From Lasiodiplodia sp. COLG20 (Eukaryota; Ascomycota; Dothideomycetes; Botryosphaeriales; Botryosphaeriaceae), in NCBI GenBank assembly GCA_009801085.1, contig VNWV01000002.1, positions 992,001 through 1,056,000 on the forward strand: DNA of 64,000 bases. The letters run 5' to 3'. Shown one piece after another: positions 54,043 to 64,000 of the stretch. Numbering within the stretch: position 1 is the stretch's first letter; every line of letters starts with the position of its first letter. A model generated the notes under the pieces. That model searched no databases. It was not told the origin of the DNA and saw nothing but the letters and a program-made list of their open reading frames with translations. The translations under genes were made by a program, and so were the position numbers.

Positions 54043-56605
54043 ATGGCGGACCAGACGGTTGATGTGCGCGTCCTGTCGCCGTCGCCCGAAGCTGACGGCG
54101 GCATCACTTTCGCTGCCTTGTCCACTGCCCTGACGATCGGCGAGCTCAAAATCAAGATTAAAGATGCGTTGCCGTCGCACCCAGCCCCGGACCGCATGCG
54201 GATTATCTACCTGGGAAGAGTAGTGCTGAACGAAACCAGCCTGGGGACAGTGTTCGGAGAGGTTGTTTTCCTTGAGCGACTTTTAGTCTCTAATAAATGT
54301 TGACATCATCGCACAGGTTCAACAGGGACGTGTGTACAACCTCCACATGGTCCTCAGCGAAACTCACACTTCGCGCTCTTCCACTGCTCCGCCGACCAAC
54401 CCTTTCCGCCAAGCCCCTCCCGTGAACAACGCTCCCAATGCCCGCTCAACGGTTTTCAATCGTCCGCAATCACAGCCACCGCGTGTCGATCGTGCTCCCG
54501 GCCCAGGCGTTGCCACCTTCGCGGCTCCAAATGTACAACAGGGTGTGCCCATTACCGGAGCGGCATTCATGGAGCATATGAATGTCGCACACCAAGCCGC
54601 CCTGCGTCAAATGCAACAGATGCAAATGAACATGAATCAGCGCAGGCCGCTAGAGGGAACCCAGCCTGCTGACGGCAGCAATGGCCAGGCTCCCGGGGGG
54701 CACTCCCGGTCCGTATCACAGCCAGCTCCCACGAGCCTGCCGCAACCCCAAGCGCAACCAGGTCGCGTCACGATAACACAGGGTGGGATCGGTCCAAACG
54801 GCGAGCGGTGGAGCTTTTCAGTGAATAACGGCCCATTTATACTTCCTCAGCAACAGCCTCCCTTCGGACTTCCTCAGCTTCCTATGATGATCGATCCCAG
54901 GCCACCGATCAGATTTCCGGATCCAATGAGTGCTATGGATTCCCGAAGGATGTTGGATCAGGTGCACAGCAATTTGGAAGCTGCTCAGCAGCAGGTTGCT
55001 GTCATAAACAATATCCTTGCGCCGCCGAACGTTTCCAGGGACGAAGTGTGGAGCATGCCCCCAGCGCAATTCCAGCGCGCTGCCATCGAGATTGAGCGCT
55101 TGAACATTTACCTCAACACTATGGACCAATTGCTGCACACGCTTGTCGCCAATCCACTGTACTCCCGCAACCGTGAGCTTGTCTCGTTGCAGATGGACAA
55201 TGAAAACATGCGCAGTGCTACTCGCCGTCTTATACGTACCCTCGGCGACCACATCTCAGCCCGACGACAAGAGACTCAAAGCATGAGGGACGCATTGGGC
55301 TTAGCTCCTGCCACCAGGACAAGCAATCCTCTGGCTGCCGCCAACAACACCAGGACAGGTACGAGCTCTGAGGCTGCGAATACAAACGATGTATTTTTGC
55401 TATCTTCCCCCAATGGACCTCACGCGATCGTGTATTCGCCAAACGGAACATTTACTACGCCTGGCTCCTCCTTCGGAGATGCACTAACACAGAACTTGGC
55501 CTATCAGCGTGCACTCAGTGATGTCGCTCGCCTCATGGGACCCACACGCGCTAGTCACACAGATAGACCAGCCCACCCTATGGAACCGCAGCAGCATGCC
55601 GCTGCTCCTGCTGTACAGGCAGACGTGTTTGCTCCCGCTGGAGAACCTGCCCGTGAGAATCAACACCAGAATCCTGTCCAAAATCCCTTTTTGGCCGGAA
55701 TGCAGCCTCAGCTACAACAACAAGTCCTTCAGCAACAACAAGAGGCTAACCAACTGCCAATCGCCGCGATTGCAACGCATTTTTGGCTTCTGTTACGGAT
55801 ATTCGGCATGCTGTGGTTCTTCAGTGGCGCGGGCTGGCAACGTACTCTCATGCTCTCACTCTGTGGCCTTGCTATCTACATTTTCCAGGCGGGCATCCTG
55901 CGTGAGCGTGTGCTTGGCAACCAGTGGGATCGCTTCCGGCGCTATTTCGAGAACCTGGTGGGCATCCCACATCCGCCGCCACCTCAGCAGCAGCGTGCTG
56001 CACGAGACCAGGCGAACCAGGCGAATGAGGAACCAGCTGTTGACATCGGCCCTCCAGCCCGCCGCAGGAGAAGAAGAGAGCCTTCGCCGGAAGAAGTGGC
56101 GCACAGGCTACTACACGAACATCAGCAACAGCGGAGAACATGGTTCAGGGAGAGGCTCAGGGGGGTCGAGCGTTCTCTAGCGTTGTTCGTGGCAAGCCTG
56201 TGGCCCGGTCTTGGTGAAAGGATGGTGGCTGCGAGGGAAGAGGCCGAGGCGCAAGCACGGAGAGATGCACAGGATAGGGAGGAAGCCGAGCGACGCGAGG
56301 CGGCTGAGGCCGAAGCAGAGGCCGAAGCAGAGGTCGCAGCTGCAGCTCAAGCCCAATCACAGCCTCAGGAGCCGAGAGCGGGAGAAGGTGAGGGCGCGGC
56401 AGCCGATGATGGAGGCAAGCAGGAGGGCTCTGAAAACGACTCTCCTGCAGCGGCAGATTCGGACAAGGTCGACAAGGGCAAGGGGAAGGCGGTCGATGTC
56501 GGGGAAGCCAGCTCGTCTTCGGTTGTCCCTGCGGGAAACGGAGATAACGATGGTGTAGCGACCTCCAGGCAGCGGGATGGTTGGTCCTTCAACGACCTGG
56601 ATTGA
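54043..56605 (+). CDS. Herp (HERPUD)-like ubiquitin-domain ER membrane protein
   Basis: Likely ER-associated degradation factor by analogy to Herp/Usa1; not proven. Exons 54043-54261 and 54317-56605 give 835 residues. Residues 5-90 form a ubiquitin-like domain (VDVRVLSPSPEADGGITF, TIGELKIKIKDALPSHPAPD, RMRIIYLGRVV, VYNLHMVL). A Gln/Pro/Asn-rich middle includes a helical stretch near 265-345. A hydrophobic hairpin lies at about 560-600 (FWLLLRIFGMLWFFSGAGWQ, LMLSLCGLAIYIFQAGIL). The C-terminus is highly charged with a Glu/Ala tandem (EAEAEAEAEVAAA) and acidic Ser tail. The intron donor GTTGTT is weak; a donor at 54250 is less likely. A related alternative is a Dsc3-type subunit, but the long Gln-rich middle favours Herp-like. 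Confidence 0.8.
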
Positions 56606-57117
56606 TTTACCTCTTATTTTATTTTTCCTCTAAATTTGGAGTGATGCCTCGGGCGAAGGGGGGATCCTTACCGTTATCCGAGCTATTAACATCAACGAGA
56701 CACAGCGACGGCGTTCTATGGAGATAAAATGGCAGCAGCTCTTTTCCTTGCTTTGGTAGCAATTCCCAGTTTCTTCATTCTGCTGTCCATTACGGGTCTG
56801 CGGTATTTTCCATCTATTTGAATCATTCCCACATCTAAGCTGTATAATTCCGCCTGTATTTGAAGCTTCAGGAGTAACCATCGGCCGGAGCAGTTGTCTG
56901 AGTCCAACACGTTTCCAGAAGACTTCCGCAGAGCAGTCCGAACTCAACCTGCCCTCACCAGCCTCGACCATTCGCGTCAAAGATCTGGTCGTCTTTTTAA
57001 CTTTTCCGTCCGGCGAGAATCTCTCATACAGGCAGCCAAGCCAGCCATCGTGCTCATATCTACGTCCAAACGCCGCCCATATACATCATGACTCTTTCCC
57101 CATTTTCAAGTTATCCT
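56606..57117. other. convergent intergenic region
   Basis: 512 bp between the stops of the Herp-like gene (+) and the PP2C gene (-). AT-richer than either gene. Probably both 3' untranslated regions. Confidence 0.6.
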
Positions 57118-58737
57118 TCACACGTCTCCGAAGAATACGACCTGCACGGTGGTGTCGTCCCTGACGTTCCTGCTGATGGGCGGATAGGCGCTCATGACGC
57201 CGCAGAACAGGTTCCTGCGGGCGCCGCCAAAGGCGTTGCGGACGAGGTGGGTGGCGGCGTTGTCGTCCTCGACGACGAAGTACTCGGGGGTGGCGCGCCA
57301 CTCGACGTAGCGGCCCTCGTCGAGCCACCAGTGCTCGTTGCGCTTGGGCGGCTTGCCCTTGAGAAGGCTCGACGGCGTGCCGCGCAGGTTGTTGGCCTTT
57401 TTGGCGGCGATCCAGCGCGCGACGCACTCGACGGCGTCCTCGTTGGAGATGTGGTCCCAGAAGCCGTCGCTGGCGAGGATGAGGAAGTCGCCGCGCTGCG
57501 GTTGCTGCTGCTGCTGCTGCTGGTTGCTGGCGCCTCCTGCTGATGAGGTTGCTGCTCCCGCCTTGACGCCGACGTTGATGCGGGTTTCTTCGATGACGGG
57601 CTCGGCGGTCAGGTAGGGAGGCGTCCTGGAGTTGGGCCGCGGGGCGGACGACCAGTACCGCTGCTGGGCCTCGGTGATGTCGCCCTCGCGCCACTTCCAA
57701 CGGTGGTCGCCGAAGGCGCGCGTCACGGCCAGGCCGAGCAGGCGGCCGGACTCGCGGTTGATCATGGTCTCCTCCTCGCCCGGGTGGGCGGCCGTCAGGC
57801 GGGCGTACTCGTCGTCGTTCCTTCCGGTCTGGTCCTTGGAGAGGGCGACGGCCGTGTACTTTGGCTTTGCGCTGGTGGCGTCGACGCGGCCCAGCACGGC
57901 ACGCGAGTCGCCGGTGCAGGCAACGCGGAGGGTGGTGGAGCGGGGGTCGTAGGCGGCGAGCAAGGCGCATGATCCGGCGATGGCGGGCGCGATGGCGGAC
58001 ATGACCTCTGCGGAGCCGGGCTGGGCGTCGGGACCGTTCATGGCGGCGAGGGCCTTGTCGTTTATGGTGTCGTCGACGGAAAGGAAGGCCTTGACGATGG
58101 CGGATGATACCTCTGGCGAGGGTGCGTCTGCAGGGAGCTCCTCCAGGTGATCTGATACTGTGGCTACAAGGTTTTTGCTCAGGACGACGGAGGTGGCCCA
58201 GCCTCTGAGTACAAGTTTAGCTAAAGAGTCCACAATTAAGAAGAGTGATACTTACGCATGTCCGTCAAAGACGCCCCAGAAGGTCCACGGGGTCCTTCCT
58301 GGTCCTACTTGCGTGCCCACGACGAACTCGTCTTCGACGGGGCTGTTGCTGGGCACGCGGACGACGTCGCAGCGTCCACGCTGCCCGTTGCCGGCGTCGA
58401 ACAGCTTCGAGCTCTGTTCGCGACGCAACACGTCGTTCGCGTCGCCGAGGTTGAGTGCTCGGACGGGGCTTTCGATGTCGCCGCCGTCCTTCTTCAGGGA
58501 ACTGATCTGTGGCACAAAGATCGCAGCATTCTCTTCTTTGAACGCGGTGGGCTGGAGGAGGTATGCTGCCGCGCCCGTTACCGCAGCCGCGCCGCCTACG
58601 ATGGTAGCCACGGGGCTGACACGGGCGTAGCGGAGCGTCGAAGGCGGGCGGGCGAAGCAGAGGCGGCGAGAAAGGGTGGGGGAGCGCGCACTTACCGCCC
58701 CGAGGATCTTCTTGAGAGATTGATTGTTGAGTGGCAT
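57118..58737 (-). CDS. mitochondrial-type PP2C phosphatase (PDP/Ptc5-like)
   Basis: Mg/Mn-dependent Ser/Thr phosphatase; members with this layout include pyruvate dehydrogenase phosphatase. Exons 58737-58256 and 58204-57118 (intron 51 nt) give 522 residues. The N-terminus (MPLNNQSLKKILGAVSARSP, SRRLCFARPPS) is Arg/Ser-rich and acid-free, like a mitochondrial presequence, followed by a membrane segment near 43-61 (VATIVGGAAAVTGAAAYLL). Metal-binding motifs are FDGH (Asp158), CTGDSRAVLG, FGDHRWKW and ASDGFWDHI, and the last conserved Asp is in RDDTTVQVVFF. DGHA replaces the common DGHGG. A Gln run (about seven, CAG-type codons at 57502-57524) sits in a loop. Target in the cell is inferred. Confidence 0.9.
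57502..57524 (-). repeat. CAG trinucleotide run encoding polyGln in PP2C
   Basis: About seven Gln codons, mostly CAG on the coding strand, within a surface-type loop between INVGVKAGAATSSAGG and PQRGDFLILASDG. Likely length-variable between strains. Confidence 0.7.
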
Positions 58738-59258
58738 CGTGGAAGGTGAATTCTTGGTCAGCGATGCTCGTGGAGGTTGGTGGAAGGTTGGTGGAGCGGG
58801 TGCTTTGGGTTAATAGCTCCAAGTCAGTTATTGCAGGGAGAGCTCTGTGACTGACTCGTAGATTCCCCAGAAGGTGATGAGAACTCGACTTTGTTGAAAC
58901 TTTTGACCAAAAGTGTAACACCTTAATTATATCGTTAACTTCACAGCCACTTCCGAAGATGCGCTACCTATATAGGAAAAAGTGACACGCCATTCGTGGT
59001 GCGTAGAGAACTCAATTATGGTTTTGCACCCCACCATACCACATCATCCATGGACGAGAAAAAAGATGCGGGTTTATTCTTTATGATAAACTTCTAACTC
59101 AGTGTTAATTAACCTGTACTCCTTATCCTGTGATATCGGCACTAACGTGGCGAGTCTTCACTCGTTCACACTCATATCTGAAAGATATAAGTACAAAGCA
59201 TGGCAATTCGTGATTGATCTTCCATTGAACTAAATAATCTTCAGTCACCAAATCACAA
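58738..59258. other. AT-rich intergenic boundary
   Basis: 521 bp between the start of PP2C and the stop of the PhyH gene, both minus strand. From about 58915 to 59250 it is among the most AT-rich DNA in the window, with TTAATTAA at about 59105. It separates the housekeeping genes from the dioxygenase/hydrolase/transporter group. Confidence 0.55.
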
Positions 59259-60369
59259 TCAGTAGGCCTTCACTGCTGCAAGCTGCAGGATCCGGTCTGT
59301 GATCTCCGGCGGATCGATAGGCGCCGACCTGTCCAACGAATCCACTTTTCCATCCCTCATGGGCGGGCCCTGTTTGCGGATGTTGCTGAAAGTAACACAA
59401 CAAGTCAGTCATTCTTCCATGCGTCTTGGAACCCATTAACTCACCAATGCGGCCAATGCGTTGTCCCTTGATGAGTCTTGAACATCTGTGCCTTCAGCTC
59501 CAGGTCCTCTTTCTTCGCAAACTTTGCGGGCGTCATGCAGATGTACTGGGCCGAGCGGATGACGTCGCCCTCAGGATGTTTGGCGTAGTGCATAGTCCTG
59601 CTGTCCCAAAGCACAAAGTCGCCCGGCTCCAAACACGTCTTGATGAGCTCGCAGCCGCGGTCCTCGAACCACTTGACGTCGTCCTCGGTGAAGATGAACA
59701 GGTCTTTGAAGTCCTCCTCGGGCGGCGGGGCGTCCTCGTGTGCGGCCTGCTGGCGCGTTTCGCGGAAGAATGTGTCGAAGAGCTTGGAGGAGCCCTTCAT
59801 AAGCATGAGGCCACCGTCCTGCGGCCCGTTGGGGGCGTAGTTGAGGAGGCCTTGCACGCACTGCATGCCCTTGCGTTGCGGGTTCTGGTCGCAGTGCGGC
59901 CATGGCGACCAGGTGAGGTCCTTTTGCTTCGGAAGCGTGATGTTCATACCGTCGAAAGAGCAAAGCAGTTCGTCGGTGCCCCAGAGGTCGGTGAAGATCT
60001 GCTGGATCTTGGGTTCCCTGTTTACCCTTGTCAACTGAATGGTACTTACGAGTGTGTCGAAAGGTAAACTTGCGTCCGCGCCTCCCACATGAACTTCTCG
60101 TGCGTGACCGAGTAGGCAAAGTACATGCCGCCCTTGAAGCTGACAGGCAGATGGTCCTGAGTCCAGGTGCTCTTGTCATTGGGGTCGAAGCCGAGTCCGA
60201 ACGACTGAAGCCACTCAATCTGCTTCTGGCGGTAGTACTCGGCCTTTTCGGGGGTGATCACGTTTTTGATGATGGCAATACCATCCCGGTGGAAGTCGTC
60301 ACGCCAATCGCCGTAAGCCGTGCCGTCGTGCTCGAGTAGATTCTTTGACGAGTAATCGTAGCTGCCCAT
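59259..60369 (-). CDS. phytanoyl-CoA dioxygenase (PhyH) family protein
   Basis: Fe(II)/2-oxoglutarate-dependent oxygenase; substrate unknown. Exons 60369-60050, 60017-59445 and 59385-59259 give 339 residues. It shows FHRDGIAIIKNVITPEKAEYY near the start and the iron-binding facial triad as PHCDQNP (His148, Asp150) with a distal His at 250 or 254 in RTMHYAKHPEGD and the 2-oxoglutarate Arg about 261 (VIRSAQ). DFVLWDSRTMHY is typical of the family. It has no signal peptide or clear peroxisomal C-terminus (ends VKAY). Introns are 32 and 59 nt; the first is short for splicing, but frame and family demand it. It is divergent from the CocE-type gene across 539 bp containing a repeated motif, so the two may be co-regulated. 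Confidence 0.87.
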
Positions 60370-60908
60370 GTTCAAATCTTTGGTGCGGAGAGGAATGCTA
60401 TGCAGAACTAAAGGGGTTCGGTGGTTGGAGCTGGGAATTGAGGTGGTCTTCGGAATTGAATAAATACTGCATCACCGACTTTGCTCATGCTCTACGCACT
60501 TCCGTAGGAACTGTGGGTCTTCCGTAGGGATTGCGGGTGTGGAGCAGGGTTCCCAGACCAAAACGCGCAGGGCCATTGCGGGGTGCGCTGTCGATCCCCC
60601 ACAGTCCCGCACTCTTTCCGCAACCACATCAGCCACAATTCCTACGGCAGTGCGGGCGCCGACCCTGGAAATCCATCCCGACTCGGCACAATGCGCTTCC
60701 GAGCATTGCTGAGCCTCTCCACAGCCCGGAAACGTGGGATGTGTTCAAATGTTCTCCAGAACCCGTGAGCAGTTCCCTTTTGTTTCTTGACTTACCATTC
60801 TCTCCTACTTTGCTCTTTCCAGACCCCTCCAAGCTTCTTATCCCTTTCTCGACAGTAAACAAGAAAAGAAAGAGCTTAGGAAAAGGAAACAAATCAGAAG
60901 ACACCAGC
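60370..60908. promoter_or_regulatory. divergent promoter of PhyH and CocE-type genes with repeated motif
   Basis: A 15-bp motif occurs three times: CCGTAGGAACTGTGG at 60502-60516, CCGTAGGGATTGCGG at 60522-60536, and the reverse-oriented CCACAATTCCTACGG at 60633-60647 (reverse complement CCGTAGGAATTGTGG). Copies one and three differ at one base. A frame in line with the CocE gene stays open upstream of its ATG at 60909, but no conserved residues lie there. Confidence 0.5.
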
Positions 60909-62737
60909 ATGCCCATCCCCATCCAGGTCGCCTACAAACCAATCGGCCTGCCCGAGGTCGGCCAAAACAACTACCAAGGTTTCACTCCGGGAAAGACCGA
61001 AGTGCTCCCTGCGGGCTGGCAGCTGGCACCGGACACACGGCCACTCACAACGCCCATCCGCGTCGACCACGACGTCGAGATCGTAGTGCGCGACGGATGC
61101 CGCCTCTACGTCGACGTGTACCGGCCGGGCGACGCGGCGGAAAAGGTGCCCGCCATCCTGGCCTGGTCGTGCTACGGCAAGAAGTACTCAGCGCTGTCGA
61201 TGCTGCCCATGACCGTGTGGCACTGCTGCGTGCAGCGGTCGGACCTCTCGGGCCTCGAGAAGTTCGAAGGGCTCGACCCGGCGCGGTGGTGCGCCAAGGG
61301 GTACGCGCTGGTCAGCGTCGACGGCCGCGGCACGGGCAACTCGGACGGCCAGATCCCCGTCATGGGCAGCCAGGACGCCGAGGACGGCTACGACGTCGTC
61401 GAGGCCGTCGCCGCGCTGGACTGGTGCAACGGCGCCGTCGGCATGGCCGGCAACAGCGCCCTCGCCATCAGCCAGTGGTTCGTCGCCGCCCTGAACCCGC
61501 CCAGCCTCAAGGCCATCGCGCCGTGGGAGGGCATGGGCGATCTGTTCCGCGAGCAGTTCGTGCGCGGCGGCATCTTCAGCATGAGCAACTTTGACCTCAT
61601 CACCAAAGAGATCATCAAGGGCGGCTCCGGCGTCGAGGACTTCGCCGAGATGTATCGCCGCTGCCCGACCGCGAATGTGTACTGGAAGGACAAGCGCGTC
61701 GATATGACCAAGATCCGAACTCCGGCCTTCATCTGCGGTAGCGACGTCTCTGGAATCCACACCATGGGGAGCGTCCGTGCGTGGCTGGAGATGCCGGATG
61801 AGCGGAAGTGGCTCAAGTGGAGCCCCTACCAGGAGTGGTTCGAGCTCTACAGCGTGCACGAGAGCAATGAGGAGTTGGCTGTGTTCTTCGACCGCTACCT
61901 CAAGGGCTTGGAAAATGGATGGGAGAAGACGCCAAAGGTGCGGTGGTCGGTGCTGCAGTTCGGTGACAAGAAAGCCATCGATGATATCGTCCTTGACGAC
62001 TATCCTGTTCCGAACACGGAATACCGAGAACTGTATCTTCAGAGTGGCGGTAAGCTAGGCAGTGAGCAACAGAAGGAGACAGCTGTACAAGAGTACAATT
62101 CCGAGAAGTTCGGCAGCGTGGCCGAGTTCGACTACACCTTCACCGAGCGCGTAAGACTGCTTGGTCTCCCGAAGGCGGAGCTATACATGTCATGTCCAGA
62201 CAAGGATGACATGTGTGTGTTTGTCATCGTTCGGAAAAAGGACAAGGATGGCAACGTCTTGATGCATCTCAACTTCCCGGTAGAGGCCACCCCCGTCAAG
62301 TGCATTGACGAGATTCCCGAGAAACAGCGCGCCAGCTTAAACCTGCACCAAGGCAGTGTAGGGCAGCTGAGGGCTTCGCACCGGAAGATCGATGGGAGCA
62401 AAAGCATTCACCCACAATTCCCCTTTCACCCACATGAAGTGGAAGAGAAGATACCGCCTGGAGAGATTGTCAAGCTGGAGATCGGCATCTGGAATCTGAG
62501 CATAGATTTTGAGGCGGGCGAGTCGGTGAATATCGCAGTAAGTACTCACCAAAATCATTGCAAAAGAGTTACGCTAACGCCGCATAATCGTAGGTGGGTG
62601 GACAGTACCCCAGCCTGGCAGAGTTCAAGTCATATTCTGCGCCAAGGCCAGAACATGAGAAGAACAAGGGAGCGCACAGAATTCACTTGGGTCCGGAACA
62701 CCCGAGCAAGGTCATTCTGCCTTTCGTGCAAGTGTGA
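60909..62737 (+). CDS. CocE/NonD-type alpha/beta hydrolase (X-Pro dipeptidyl-peptidase-like)
   Basis: Serine hydrolase of the cocaine-esterase/X-Pro dipeptidyl-peptidase family; acts on esters or amides, substrate unknown. Exons 60909-62537 and 62594-62737 (intron 56 nt) give 590 residues. Motifs: VEIVVRDGCRLYVDVYRP, AWSCYGKKY, the oxyanion-side DGRGTGNSDG (138-147) and nucleophile in GMAGNSALAISQW (Ser183). FICGSDVSGIHTMGS and a Lys/Trp-rich region follow. The C-terminal beta-sandwich (X-Pro-type) shows LLGLPKAELYMSCPDKDDM, RASHRKID, GEIVKLEIGIWNLSIDFEAG and VGGQYPS. No signal peptide, so cytosolic. Paired with PhyH (divergent) and followed by an MFS transporter, suggesting import and breakdown of one compound. 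Confidence 0.9.
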
Positions 62738-63268
62738 ATGTCTAGACAGTATGGGTAGTAAATATTTTTGATGAAGTTGATTACCGTCTCTGAGGTACCT
62801 CTGAAGTGAAGCATTGGCTGGGCGTGACTCCAGAACCTACTTCTTGTGGTTAGACAGAAGGCCCTGTATAACCCCATTGAGCATGAAAATCAATGTCGAG
62901 AGCATTTTACTCACCTCAGCACCAGCCTCTTTCCGAAGTGGAAGTTGCCGTGCGGTTGCTTTCCGAGGCTTGGTGGACTGGGCGCCACAGCTACTCCACC
63001 AAGTCTGGACCAATCCAGCGCCTGCCCACAGATCCCGCCCCCGCAATTCCACCAAGCCACCCCCCAAAACAACAACACAATCTGGGGAACAGCCACGCCT
63101 CCACATCCGGCCAATCGCCTAGTAGCGGTAGTAATGCCGGCATTGAGAAGTTGCAGAGGCGAGGTACCATATAACCCCCTCTTCCAGAGCGATCATTGAC
63201 ACCAACCTCACCCTATCGTTTTCTATTCACCTCTTTCCTTGCCACGAGATAAACACTGTTCCATCAAC
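62738..63268. other. intergenic, MFS transporter promoter
   Basis: 531 bp between two plus-strand genes. I looked for the 15-bp motif of the PhyH/CocE promoter and did not find a clear copy. No gene seen. Confidence 0.55.
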
Positions 63269-64000
63269 ATGGATGACTCGAAGAAAAGCGCCGTGGAGCA
63301 CCGCGAAATTGTCGACAGCTACACCAAGCCGAAGGAAGTCTCAGATGTGACAGGCACAGTCAGGTTGGCAGAGGAGTCTGCAACGTGCCTGATTCCAACA
63401 CCGAGTTCGGATCCACGTGGTTAGAGTTTCGATGACCTGAAAGGCTGTAAGCGACCTGATGAGAAGTAGATCCGTTGAACCTATCTCCATGGCGCAAGTT
63501 CATCTTCGTCATGCTGGTCTCCATCTGTGAGTGCCCTTTGCCCCAGTGTTCACGAGTATACGGCTGATGAATCCGACAGTCTCCTCCATCGGCTTATCCA
63601 TGGTATCCGGATTCGGCGGCTTGCTCAGCTTCTACATCCCTGACTACTCGGCTGCCGGGGCCGACTATGCAGACATTACCGCTCTGATGACTTACCCTTC
63701 AATGTTCATGGGGATTGGAAACATCATCTCTGTTCCTATCGCTTTGGCGATTGGCAGACGTCCTGTTTTCATGTTCTCCACCCTTTTGCTCATCTTTTCG
63801 GCTGTTTTGTGTGCGTTTGCGAAGGATTACACCTGGCACTTCTCGGCACGGCTCGTTCTCGGGCTGGCGGCGGGTCAAAGTGAGGCGCTCGTTCCTCTTA
63901 TGGTCCAGGTATGCAAATTTATAAGAGATGCTAACCCTGACGTAACTGACGGGCGTCAACAGGAGATCCACTTTCTTCACGAGAGAAGTCACACGCTGAT
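63269..64000 (+). CDS. MFS transporter, N-terminal part (cut by window edge)
   Basis: Major facilitator superfamily membrane transporter; substrate unknown. Exons 63269-63419, 63470-63526, 63580-63908 and 63963 to beyond 64000. The first 60 residues are cytoplasmic, then DPLNLSPWRKFIFVMLVSIF starts the first membrane helix; SSIGLSMVSGFGGLLSFYI, MGIGNIISVPIALAIGRRP (the loop 2-3 motif of MFS) and VFMFSTLLLIFSAVLCAFA are further helices. LVLGLAAGQSEALVPLMVQ follows, then EIHFLHERSHTL at the edge, a pattern of DHA1-type fungal permeases. Intron 1 has a GTTAGA donor. Four exons are visible; the 3' part is missing. Confidence 0.87.

Noticed and set aside
61097..61594. 165-codon Arg/Gly-rich frame within the CocE-type gene
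   Set aside because: Frame-shifted shadow of the GC-rich hydrolase coding sequence.

Overview
The window is nuclear DNA from a filamentous ascomycete (Pezizomycotina). Genes are split by short GT-AG introns of mostly 47-70 nt, coding capacity is even on both strands, intergenic DNA is fairly GC-rich, and the proteins (Sec65 with an acidic N-terminus, Dbp6, Gpi3, Psd1, a LAMMER kinase, the DUF3455 and GFA families, a GPI-anchored cupredoxin) are typical of that group. Dothideomycetes is my guess from protein flavour only. I find no rRNA, tRNA, CRISPR, transposon or virus-like gene.

Twenty-three protein genes are supported, two of them cut by the window edges. Left to right: choline/ethanolamine kinase (-, 3' end off the left edge), kinetochore Mtw1/Mis12 (-), LAMMER kinase (-), class III aminotransferase (-), SRP19/Sec65 (+), secreted pepsin-like protease (-), ribosome-biogenesis helicase Dbp6 (-) divergent with GPI-anchor enzyme Gpi3 (+), secreted DUF3455 protein (-), Golgi golgin CASP/Coy1 (-) divergent with CORVET subunit Vps3 (+), GFA-type zinc protein (-), DENND11/Anr2-like protein (+), F-box protein (+), GPI-anchored cupredoxin (-), CENP-X/Mhf2 (-), a MIF-domain protein (-), phosphatidylserine decarboxylase Psd1 (-) divergent with a Herp-like ubiquitin-domain membrane protein (+), mitochondrial-type PP2C (-), PhyH dioxygenase (-) divergent with a CocE-type hydrolase (+), and an MFS transporter (+, runs off the right edge).

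Most of this is a housekeeping neighbourhood with several membrane and lipid functions (choline kinase, Gpi3, Psd1, Golgi and endosomal tethers, a Herp-like protein). The right end (about 59.2-64 kb) looks different: a dioxygenase, a hydrolase and a transporter lie together, and the divergent dioxygenase/hydrolase promoter carries three copies of one 15-bp motif, so it may be a small co-regulated catabolic unit.

The most interesting points are: a MIF/tautomerase domain buried inside a longer protein, so its catalytic-position proline is not N-terminal; clusters of ACGCGT boxes ahead of both chromosome-segregation genes; the repeated motif in the PhyH/CocE promoter; a 14-nt microexon carrying Gly-Ser of the protease active site next to a 763-nt intron; a GC-AG intron in Dbp6; a stop-free 54-nt intron inside the catalytic loop of the choline kinase; and a paired CGG-N4-CCG motif ahead of the aminotransferase. 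Exon boundaries were worked out by eye from reading frame, splice consensus and family conservation and need transcript support.
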